NCBI GenBank assembly: GCA_036399695.1
Contig: DASWMP010000263.1
Location: forward strand, 1 to 18,568
Reading direction: 5' to 3'
From: DASVEE01 sp036399695
GTDB lineage: Bacteria > Acidobacteriota > Thermoanaerobaculia > Gp7-AA8
DNA: 18,568 nt
The notes beneath the pieces were generated by a model. The model worked only from the letters and a program-made list of their open reading frames with translations, searched no databases and was not told the origin of the DNA. Position numbers and translations under genes: made by a program. Below are positions 1 through 6,244 of this stretch, piece after piece (position 1 is the first letter of the stretch; each line of letters starts with the position of its first letter).

Positions 1-231
1 CAGCTCGTCCGGCTCCGCAACATCGATGACGTCGTACGGGAAGGTCCGAAGCCGGAGCTTGCGGGTACGGCGAGAGAGCGGTTTCCCGGAGCTCGGGTGT
101 GCCGTCGAGAAGGCAATGGCTTCCTGCAGGTCGCGTTCGAAGCGGTCACCCAGCCCCTCGCGTTGCTCATCGAAGTACGTGACGGCTTCGTCCACTTCGA
201 CGGATGCGGGCCGGAGAAACCGAACGCGCAT
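1..231 (-). CDS. ParE/RelE-family toxin, C-terminus cut by window edge
   Basis: I read 77 codons from an ATG at 231-229 down to base 1 with no stop, so the gene continues outside the window. The protein starts MRVRFLRPASVEVDEAVTYF and continues with a helix containing GDRFERDLQEAI, then PLSRRTRKLRLRTFPYDVI. This is the usual ParE/RelE toxin order: strand, two helices around a YF...F..D..EA pattern, then basic strands ending in FPY. Family members (about 95-100 residues) are mRNA interferases or gyrase poisons; the ParE subtype is suggested by the long helical hairpin and is not proven. The ATG overlaps the TGA of the antitoxin gene as TGATG, so the pair is translationally coupled. The C-terminal 20 or so residues, which usually carry catalytic or target-contact residues, are not visible, so activity cannot be judged. 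Confidence 0.85.
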   Translation of the reverse strand, partial: MRVRFLRPASVEVDEAVTYFDEQREGLGDRFERDLQEAIAFSTAHPSSGKPLSRRTRKLRLRTFPYDVIDVAEPDEL

Positions 232-461
232 CACTTCCTGCGCGAACGGAGCCTCGCGAAGACTTCCTCGGCCGAGACCGCGTCGATCGCCCCGGCCTTG
301 TACGCGTCATAACGGCGCTCGGCTTCCTCAGCCCAGAGCTGGTCGTGCTCTGCCTCCGAGAGATCGTCGAGGCTCTCGAGCAGCCGGCTGGCCAGCTCCG
401 CCCGTGCAGTGCTCGGCAGCTCGAGCAACTCCGCCGTAATCTCTTCCAAATCGCGGCTCAT
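231..461 (-). CDS. Antitoxin of the 'putative addiction module component' (TIGR02574-like) family
   Basis: This 76-residue acidic protein has the family signature: an N-terminal helix LEEITAELLELPSTARAELA, then ASRLLESLDD, an acidic middle (AEHDQLWAEEAERRYDAY) and a C-terminal AEEVFARLRSRR. Antitoxins of this family neutralise ParE/RelE-type toxins encoded just downstream, which is the arrangement here (toxin gene at 231-1, same strand, TGATG overlap). The C-terminal EEVFARLR helix is normally the toxin-binding part. Only an AGGA two bases before the ATG resembles a ribosome-binding site. A TAAAAT hexamer lies 7 nt upstream of the ATG, so a leaderless transcript is possible, though this is inference. 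No inverted-repeat operator is obvious upstream. Confidence 0.88.
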   Translation of the reverse strand: MSRDLEEITAELLELPSTARAELASRLLESLDDLSEAEHDQLWAEEAERRYDAYKAGAIDAVSAEEVFARLRSRRK

Positions 462-502
462 GTCCTGATTTTAACGCCACTCGGGTCCGAGCAGCGGAGC
501 AC

Positions 503-530
503 GGACAACGGACAACGGAAAACGGACAAC
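503..530 (+). repeat. Four 7-nt GGACAAC-type tandem units
   Basis: Units at 503-509, 510-516, 517-523 and 524-530 read GGACAAC, GGACAAC, GGAAAAC and GGACAAC. The array sits between the divergent antitoxin and DUF11-protein genes. Apart from it and the ribosome-binding site of the next gene (AAGGAG at 584-589), I see nothing interpretable in 462-600. The 7-nt GG-phased design recurs at 6121-6210, 13389-13566 and 15791-15897, but only a single arm is present here. Confidence 0.7.
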
Positions 531-600
531 TTCCTCTCTCCCCCGTGAGGGACTTCCCCCCGGTTCTGCGCGATCCCTTCCAGAAGGAGCTATCAGCACA

Positions 601-3600
601 ATGCGTCGAGGTCTCGTTTTTCTGTTCGTGTGTCTTCTTTCCACAGCGATGTTCGGCCAGTCGGCCGATCAGGCGATCATCTCGGTGACGGAATCAGCCG
701 ATCCGGTCGTGCCGGGCGTCAACTACACCTATACGATCCAACTGCAGAACAACGGACCGAATGCGGCCACGAACGGCGGGGTGAACATCGCCCTCGATGG
801 CTTGATCGAGCCGGTCTCCACCTCGGCGCCGGCCGGCTGGACCTGCAGCTCGCCGGCGCAGGTCATGACCTGCTCCACGCCGTCGTTTGCCAGCGGCGCC
901 AGCGCGACCATCGTCCTGACGGCTCGCGTCTACGAGCACCGGCTGAACTTCCCGGACGGTTCAGTGACGGCGAACTTCAGCACGGCCGGCGTGACGCCCG
1001 ACCCGAACGCCGCCAATAACAATCTGCAGGTGACGACGGCCTGGAACTCGCCGCAGATCGATCTCTCGCTGACCGTCACGGACTCGCCCGATCCGGTCGG
1101 GCCGGACGGCAACATCACCTACACCATCCCGGTGACGAATGCCGGACCCGACACCGCTACGACTGTCAATTTCAACGCCTTCAACAACGGCACGCTCCAG
1201 TTCCAGTCGCTGACGGCTCCGGTGGGCTGGACCTGCATCACGCCGGCCGTCGGCGGCAATCCCACCCTCACCTGCTCCACGCCGAGCTTCGCGCCCGGTA
1301 CGGTGAATTTCACGATGGTCGTCAAAGCCGATGACGACGTCATCGGCATCAGAGACGGCACCGTGCAGATGGTCTTCAACGTCAACGGCACCGGCGACGA
1401 CACGAACGACAACAATAACCAGGAGCTCGAGGAGACGGCCTATGTGACGCCGAACGCCGACCTCTCGGTGACGGTCACGGACAGCCCCGATCCGGTCGCG
1501 CCGGACGGCGACATCACCTTCACGGCCCAGGTGCTGAACTCCGGCCCCGACGCCGCGCAGAACGTCCAGTTCAACGTCTATAACAACAACACGCTGCGCT
1601 TCCGGTCCGCGACCGCGCCGGCCGGCTGGACCTGCACCTTCCCGGCGGTCGATGGCGCGCCCCCCTTCACCTGCAGCATTCCCAGCCTGCCGAGCGGCGG
1701 GACCGGCACGTTCACCGTCGTCCTCCGCGCCTACCAGTCGGTCAACGGCATCAATGACGGCACGTTCTTCACCTCGTTCTCGGTCGGCAGCCTCAAGACC
1801 GAGGATCCGGTTCCGGAGAACAACACCGAGACGGAGACGACGCTGTACTCCACCCAGGACGCCGACGTCGCCATCACCTCGGCGACTGACTCGCCGGACC
1901 CGGTGGTGAACGGCGGGACCCTCACGTACCAGGTGACGGCCGCAAACGCCGGTCCCGACACAGCGACGAACATGCAGGTGACGCTGGCCTCCTCGCCGCA
2001 CCTCACGTTCCAATCCGTCACCGCCCCCGCCGGCTGGAGCTGCACGACCCCGGCAGTCGACGCCGTGGGGGCGACGATCTGCACGATCGCGAGCTTCCCT
2101 TCGGGCGGCACCGCGAACTTCACGCTCGTGACGGAGCTCGTCCACAGCGGCGCGGGCGGCACCCTGCAGTCGACTTTCCAGGCCCACAGCAGCCTGCAGG
2201 ATCCGGATCAGACGGACAACGAGATCATCGTCTTCACGAACTGGATCGGTCAGACCACCGACCTGGCGATCTCGAAGAACACCCTGACCACGGCCGTCGC
2301 GCAGGGCGAGCCCATCACCTACACGATCTCCACGACGAACAACGGCCCCGACGCCGCCTCGAACGTGACGGTGACGGACACCCTCATCCCGGCCCTCCTC
2401 TTCCAGTCGATCAGCGCACCGGCCGGCTGGACCTGCACGACGCCGGCAGTCGGCGCCAACGGCACCATCACCTGCAGCACGCCGAGCCTCGCGAACGGCG
2501 TCACGGCCAACTTCACGCTCGTGACCACCGTGGCCCCGAACGCCACCGGCTCGATCACCAACAACGCCGTCGTCGGCGGCGGCGGCACCGACCCGACACC
2601 GGGCAACGGCAGCGGCTCCTCCGGCGCGGTCGTCGTGGCCGGTGACTCCGACCTCGGCGTGACGAAGACGACGGTCGCCACCTCCGCCGCACCGGGCGGC
2701 ACCATCAGCTACACGATCAACGTCGCCAACGCCGGTCCGGATCCGGCCGCGAGCGTCGTCATGACGGACGTACTCCCGGCCTCGCTCCTCTTCCAGTCGA
2801 TCAGCGCACCGGCCGGCTGGACCTGCACGACGCCGGCAGTCGGCGCCAACGGCACCGTCACCTGCAACGCCGCCACGCTGGCCAACGGTGCCACCGCGAC
2901 GTTCACGCTCGTGGCCACCGTCGCGAACAACGCCACCGGCACGGTCGCCAACACCGCCTCCGCCTCCCACTCCGGTCCGGACAGCAACCCGGGCAACTCC
3001 GCCGGCACCACGCCGCCGACGCCGATCGTGGCCACGGAATCAGCCGACGTCGCCATCGACAAGACCACGACCGCCACGTCCGCCGCACCGGGCAGCAACT
3101 TCTCCTACACCATCAACGTGACGAACATCGGCCCCGACGCGGCGGCGAACGTCGTCATGACCGACATTCTCCCGGCGCAGTTGCAGTTCGTCTCCATCAC
3201 CCAGCCGGCCGGCTTCACCTGCGTCACGCCGGCCGTGAACGCGAACGGCACCGTCACCTGCACCGGCGCCACGCTCGCGAGCGGCGCCACCGCCACCTTC
3301 ACCCTGACGGTCCGCGTCTCCCCGTCCGCCACCGGCGGCTCGGTGACGAACAACGCGACGGTCGTCAGCTCCACCGCCGATCCGAACGGCGGCAACGGCA
3401 CCGACGCCGCCCCCGCGGTCTCGATCGCTCCCTCCGAAGCCGACCTGGCGATCACGAAGTCGACCGCCTCGGCCTCGGCGACGACCGGCAGCAACGTGAC
3501 GTACACCATCACGGTGCTGAACAACGGCCCGGTCACCGCCACGAACGTCATCGTGACGGACGACCTCCCGGCCGGCCTGACGTTCGTCAGCGCCACCCCT

Positions 3601-3909
3601 TCCCAGGGCACCTGCAACGCCTTCGACCCGATCTCCTGCAACCTCGGCTCGCTCGCGAACGGCGCCTCGGCGACGATCTCGGTCGTGGCCAACGTGACGG
3701 CGACGAGCGGCACGATCTCCAACACCGCCAGCGTCGACGGCACCGAAGGTGACTCGAACGGCGGCAACAACTCCTCCACGACGCCGGCCATCCCGGTCAC
3801 GCCGGGCGGCGGACCTCAGGTCGAGGCCATCCCCACGCTGTCGGAGTGGGCGCTCATCGGCCTGGCCGCCATGCTCGGACTCGCCGCAATGCTGAAGATG
3901 CGCGGGTAA
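601..3909 (+). CDS. Secreted DUF11-repeat surface protein with IPTL-CTERM sorting signal
   Basis: This 1102-residue protein has an N-terminal signal peptide (MRRGLVFLFVCLLSTAMFGQ, probable cleavage near residue 20). Eight DUF11-type Ig-like repeats start near residues 22, 152, 285, 420, 552, 682, 814 and 946. Each opens with a [AS]D-hydrophobic strand and an ITYTI-NNGPDAA-type core. Repeats 1-7 contain GW/GF-[ST]-C ... TC and repeat 8 a comparable Cys pair, suggesting one disulfide per repeat. The C-terminus is IPTLSEW, a hydrophobic helix and K-M-R-G, matching the IPTL-CTERM tail processed by exosortase-type sorting systems. No exosortase gene is in the window. DUF11 proteins are generally surface or extracellular structural proteins; the ligand is unknown. 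The ATG follows AAGGAG at 584-589 with an 11-nt gap, and a strong terminator follows. Repeats 5 and 6 share an exact 72-bp stretch. Confidence 0.93.
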   Translation: MRRGLVFLFVCLLSTAMFGQSADQAIISVTESADPVVPGVNYTYTIQLQNNGPNAATNGGVNIALDGLIEPVSTSAPAGWTCSSPAQVMTCSTPSFASGASATIVLTARVYEHRLNFPDGSVTANFSTAGVTPDPNAANNNLQVTTAWNSPQIDLSLTVTDSPDPVGPDGNITYTIPVTNAGPDTATTVNFNAFNNGTLQFQSLTAPVGWTCITPAVGGNPTLTCSTPSFAPGTVNFTMVVKADDDVIGIRDGTVQMVFNVNGTGDDTNDNNNQELEETAYVTPNADLSVTVTDSPDPVAPDGDITFTAQVLNSGPDAAQNVQFNVYNNNTLRFRSATAPAGWTCTFPAVDGAPPFTCSIPSLPSGGTGTFTVVLRAYQSVNGINDGTFFTSFSVGSLKTEDPVPENNTETETTLYSTQDADVAITSATDSPDPVVNGGTLTYQVTAANAGPDTATNMQVTLASSPHLTFQSVTAPAGWSCTTPAVDAVGATICTIASFPSGGTANFTLVTELVHSGAGGTLQSTFQAHSSLQDPDQTDNEIIVFTNWIGQTTDLAISKNTLTTAVAQGEPITYTISTTNNGPDAASNVTVTDTLIPALLFQSISAPAGWTCTTPAVGANGTITCSTPSLANGVTANFTLVTTVAPNATGSITNNAVVGGGGTDPTPGNGSGSSGAVVVAGDSDLGVTKTTVATSAAPGGTISYTINVANAGPDPAASVVMTDVLPASLLFQSISAPAGWTCTTPAVGANGTVTCNAATLANGATATFTLVATVANNATGTVANTASASHSGPDSNPGNSAGTTPPTPIVATESADVAIDKTTTATSAAPGSNFSYTINVTNIGPDAAANVVMTDILPAQLQFVSITQPAGFTCVTPAVNANGTVTCTGATLASGATATFTLTVRVSPSATGGSVTNNATVVSSTADPNGGNGTDAAPAVSIAPSEADLAITKSTASASATTGSNVTYTITVLNNGPVTATNVIVTDDLPAGLTFVSATPSQGTCNAFDPISCNLGSLANGASATISVVANVTATSGTISNTASVDGTEGDSNGGNNSSTTPAIPVTPGGGPQVEAIPTLSEWALIGLAAMLGLAAMLKMRG
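2395..2856 (+). repeat. Two exact 72-bp direct repeats inside the DUF11 gene
   Basis: Positions 2395-2466 and 2785-2856 are identical over 72 bp. They are offset by 390 bp, or 130 codons, one DUF11 module. They cover the segment encoding LLFQSISAPAGWTC through GANGT. Neighbouring modules differ clearly in synonymous positions, so this patch was copied recently by duplication or gene conversion. It could also be an assembly collapse site. Confidence 0.95.
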
Positions 3910-3930
3910 AACCAGGCAACAGGCAAAACG

Positions 3931-3963
3931 AAAGGGCCGGCTGCCAAGCCGGCCCTTTTTGTT
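3931..3963 (+). terminator. Intrinsic terminator after the DUF11 gene
   Basis: A perfect 12-bp stem (AAAGGGCCGGCT at 3931-3942 pairing with 3947-3958) closes a 4-nt loop (GCCA). The 3' arm runs into TTT then TT-G-TTT. It begins about 22 nt after the TAA of the DUF11 gene. The A-tract on the 5' side gives the reverse strand a U-tract too, so it could also stop leftward transcription from kbl. Confidence 0.92.
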
Positions 3964-3968
3964 TGGCG

Positions 3969-4145
3969 CAGGGCTCGGGGCCCAATGGCGTTGACTTAAA
4001 AGGTTTGCCTCATGTGGGACAGACACTCCTGTCTGTCCGGCCCACCCCCGAGGTCCTCCAGACAAGCGGCCGTTCGGGTGCACCGGACAGACAAGAGTGT
4101 CTGTCCCACATCTAAAGTTAACGCCGTTGGGGCTCGGAGCCCTGG
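3969..4145. repeat. Palindromic MITE-like element, copy A, with outer inverted arms
   Basis: The core is 4012-4111 (100 bp). Its terminal inverted repeats are 27 bp long, 4012-4038 against 4085-4111, with one mismatch. They begin ATGTGGGACAGACACTCC and end with the complement. A conserved centre includes CCCACCCCCGAGG and GCGGCCGTTCGGGTGCAC. A second, less perfect pair of arms lies outside: 3969-3997 (ending GGCGTTGACTT) against 4115-4145 (starting AAGTTAACGCCGTTGGGGCT). No transposase is encoded; the short ORFs across it (translations such as WDRHSCLSGPP and DRQECLSH) appear only because of the palindrome. It lies between the convergent DUF11 and kbl genes and recurs at 7674-7778 and 7796-7900. 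Confidence 0.93.
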
Positions 4146-4168
4146 CCCCGAGCCCTGGGCCCCGATGC

Positions 4169-5353
4169 CTACCCCAGCACGTCGTACTTGGCGGCCAGCT
4201 CCGTGATGGCCTCGATCGCGCGATCGAGATGCTCGCGCGTATGCGCGGCGCTGATCTGGCAGCGCAGCCTTGCGGCGCCCTGCGGCACCACCGGGAAGCC
4301 GAAGCCCGACACGTAGATCCCGCGCATCAGCAGCTCCTGCGACATGGCGATGGCCTTGGCCGTATCGCCGATCAGGATCGGCACGATCGGCGTGATCCCC
4401 GGGCGCACCCGGACGGCGCGGGCGGTGAGCTGCGAGCGGAAGTACATCGTGTTCTCGCGCAGCCGGCTCAGGATCTCCGGCTCCCTGTCGATGAGGTCGA
4501 GCGCGGCCAGCGAGCCCATGACGACGGCCGGGGGAAGGGAGTTCGAGAAGAGATATGTGCGCGACTTCTGGCGCAGGTACTCGACGAGCGCGCGCGGCCC
4601 GGTGGTGAAGCCGCCGTGCGAGCCGCCCAGGGCCTTGCCGAGCGTGGACGTGTACGCGTCGATCTTGCCGAAAACGCCCAGCTCCTCGGCCGTGCCGCGG
4701 CCTTTCGCGCCGAGGACGCCGGTGCCGTGGGAGTCGTCGACGACGAGGAAAGCGTCGTACTCGCGGACCAGCTCCACGATCTCCGGGAGCGGCGCGACCG
4801 ACCCTTCCATCGAGAAGACGCCATCCGTCATCACGACCTTGTTGCGCGTCTCCTTCGTCGCTTCCAGCGCGCGGCGGAGGTCCGTCAGGTCGCGGTTCTT
4901 GTAGCGCTCCTTGCGCGCCTTCGACAGGCGGATGCCGTCGATGATCGAGGCGTGATTCAGCTCGTCCGAGACGATGGCGTCCTGCTCGAGGGCCACGGTC
5001 TGGAACAGCCCTTCGTTGGCGTTCCAGCACGATCCATAAAGAATCGTGTCCTCGGTACCGAAGAACTGCGCGATGCGCTCCTCGAGCTGCCGGTGGATCG
5101 TCTGCGTGCCGCAGATGAAGCGCACCGACGCCAGGCCGTAGCCGTAATCGTGCTCCGCCCGCTCGGCCGCCTCGACGATGGCCGGGTGATTGGCCAGCCC
5201 GAGGTAGTTGTTCGACGTGAGCATGATGACTTCGCCGATCCCTTCGACCTCGACGAGCGGTCCCTGTGGCGATTTGAGCGCGAGCTCGCGCTTGAGAGTG
5301 CCGGCATCGCGCATCTGGTCGAGCTCGGCGCTCAACGTGGAGAGGAGGGTCAT
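4169..5353 (-). CDS. kbl: 2-amino-3-ketobutyrate CoA ligase (glycine C-acetyltransferase)
   Basis: This 394-residue alpha-oxoamine synthase is the usual Kbl length. Family landmarks are SNNYLGLANHP (res 47-57), SVRFICGTQ (76-84), NHASIIDG with PLP-stacking His134, DGVFSMEG (177-184), VVDDSHG with Asp206 and His209, the PLP lysine Lys240 in STLGKALGG, and RTYLFSNSLPP. The SVRFICGTQ and DGVFSMEG wording points to Kbl rather than BioF or serine palmitoyltransferase. The enzyme cleaves 2-amino-3-ketobutyrate with CoA to glycine and acetyl-CoA in cytoplasmic threonine breakdown. Its usual partner tdh is not in the window. The gene lies 45 bp after the cysteine dioxygenase gene on the same strand, probably one transcript. 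AAAGGAAG lies 8 nt before the ATG. Catalytic residues all look intact. Confidence 0.95.
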   Translation of the reverse strand: MTLLSTLSAELDQMRDAGTLKRELALKSPQGPLVEVEGIGEVIMLTSNNYLGLANHPAIVEAAERAEHDYGYGLASVRFICGTQTIHRQLEERIAQFFGTEDTILYGSCWNANEGLFQTVALEQDAIVSDELNHASIIDGIRLSKARKERYKNRDLTDLRRALEATKETRNKVVMTDGVFSMEGSVAPLPEIVELVREYDAFLVVDDSHGTGVLGAKGRGTAEELGVFGKIDAYTSTLGKALGGSHGGFTTGPRALVEYLRQKSRTYLFSNSLPPAVVMGSLAALDLIDREPEILSRLRENTMYFRSQLTARAVRVRPGITPIVPILIGDTAKAIAMSQELLMRGIYVSGFGFPVVPQGAARLRCQISAAHTREHLDRAIEAITELAAKYDVLG

Positions 5354-5398
5354 TGGTGGAACTTCCTTTCAGGAGTGGAGATGCAGGTTTGCCTCTCC

Positions 5399-6031
5399 CT
5401 ACTCGTTGTCGTACTTCAAATCCCGCCGGTAGCACCGCTGGTTCTCCATGTCGAAGACGACGCAGGAGTCGATGGGGCGTGAGTAGATGTGCATGCTGAC
5501 GGCGCGCTCGTTCCACTCGGCGAGGTTCTGGATGCGGTGGATAGTCTGGGTCTTGTCGACGGTATTGAGGGGGCCGCCGGGGATGGCCAGCTCGTTCTCG
5601 AGGTGCTGCATGTCGATCCTGGTGGCGCCGGCGAGGCAGTCCATGCCCACGACCTGCTCGGCTTCCGGCTTGTTACACCCGATCTTTTTGTAATTCTCGA
5701 CCAGGAGCTTCCCTTCGAGCATCGTCATCCAGCCGAGCTGCCCGTTGTGGGTATGCAGCGGCGTGACGGCGCCGATCGGCCAGCAGATCAGCATCACCTC
5801 GATCATGTCGTTGCGGAAGATCTTGTTCCGTGTGTGCCGGCCCGGGACCCAGCTCTTGTACCGCTGCAGGTCCTCGTCGCGCATGCAATAGGTGACGAGA
5901 TAGTCGTAAAGCGCCTGCTTCGTGATCAGCCCCTGCGACAGCTCACGGATCCCGTCGACGAACTGCTCCGCCGAGATAGCGGTGGGAGAGTAGATCGGCT
6001 GCGGTTCCGGCAAGACTGTCTGGGATTCCAT
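5399..6031 (-). CDS. Cysteine dioxygenase-family iron cupin
   Basis: This 210-residue protein matches type I cysteine dioxygenase, which oxidises L-cysteine to cysteine sulfinate with O2 at a non-haem Fe(II). The three-His site is visible as His93 and His95 in PLHTHNGQLGW and His165 in QTIHRIQN. Also present are the substrate-carboxylate Arg68 in HTRNKIF (Arg60 of mammalian enzymes), and His181 and Tyr183 in SMHIYSRPIDSC (His155 and Tyr157). The mammalian cross-linking Cys93 corresponds to Gly100, so no Cys-Tyr cofactor is possible, as in many bacterial homologues. The Arg favours cysteine over 3-mercaptopropionate as substrate, by inference. I chose the ATG at 6031 because GGAGG lies 9 nt upstream and homology begins just after it. 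The reading frame runs 53 codons further, but only through promoter and repeat sequence. It leads the operon with kbl. Confidence 0.9.
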   Translation of the reverse strand: MESQTVLPEPQPIYSPTAISAEQFVDGIRELSQGLITKQALYDYLVTYCMRDEDLQRYKSWVPGRHTRNKIFRNDMIEVMLICWPIGAVTPLHTHNGQLGWMTMLEGKLLVENYKKIGCNKPEAEQVVGMDCLAGATRIDMQHLENELAIPGGPLNTVDKTQTIHRIQNLAEWNERAVSMHIYSRPIDSCVVFDMENQRCYRRDLKYDNE

Positions 6032-6056
6032 TAACGACGACCTCCGAGTAGCAGGG

Positions 6057-6085
6057 ACTATAACGCTGAGGGGGGTGGCGAGCAA
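6057..6085 (-). promoter_or_regulatory. Candidate sigma70-type promoter of the dioxygenase-kbl operon
   Basis: Read on the minus strand, TTGCTC (6085-6080) and TATAGT (6062-6057) are separated by exactly 17 bp. The -10 matches consensus at five of six positions and the -35 at three of six. Transcription would start near 6050, giving a leader of about 20 nt that contains the GGAGG site. No experimental support. Confidence 0.5.
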
Positions 6086-6102
6086 TTTCAACGCCCGGTC
6101 CC

Positions 6103-6228
6103 CCGCACACCCGCCCGGCCGGTTGTTGGTTGTTGGTTTTGGGTTTTTGGTGGGTCCGAGGCGGTTGGGGCACCAACAACCAAAAACCAAAAACCAACAA
6201 CCAAAAACCGGCCGTGCGGGGGTGTGCT
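6103..6228. repeat. Hairpin-forming heptamer repeat between the divergent dioxygenase and purA genes
   Basis: The left arm (6119-6155) is built of GGTTGTT, GGTTGTT, GGTTTTG and GGTTTTT units. The right arm (6171-6209) is built of CCAACAA and CCAAAAA units and is its approximate reverse complement. GC-rich outer flanks (6103-6119, with GCACACCCGCCCGGCC, and 6209-6228, with GGCCGTGCGGGGGTGTGC) also pair imperfectly, so the whole 126 bp can fold into one long stem-loop. The G-rich arm has four or more GG steps, compatible with a two-tetrad G-quadruplex. It overlaps the region where a purA promoter would be expected; I see no clear -35/-10 for purA. Confidence 0.85.
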
Positions 6229-6244
6229 ACTCTCCGCGCCGTTC

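Noticed and set aside
961..2970. A 669-codon antisense ORF under the DUF11 gene
   Set aside because: Its composition is low-complexity Arg/Gly/Val and it mirrors the repeat codons of the real gene. It is a GC-rich shadow.
4012..4111. An intact insertion sequence
   Set aside because: It is only about 100 bp long with no transposase reading frame. At most it is a non-autonomous element.
5399..6190. A longer dioxygenase starting at 6190
   Set aside because: The extra 53 codons translate promoter and repeat DNA (CWCPNRLGPTKNPKP). A good ribosome-binding site precedes the ATG at 6031.
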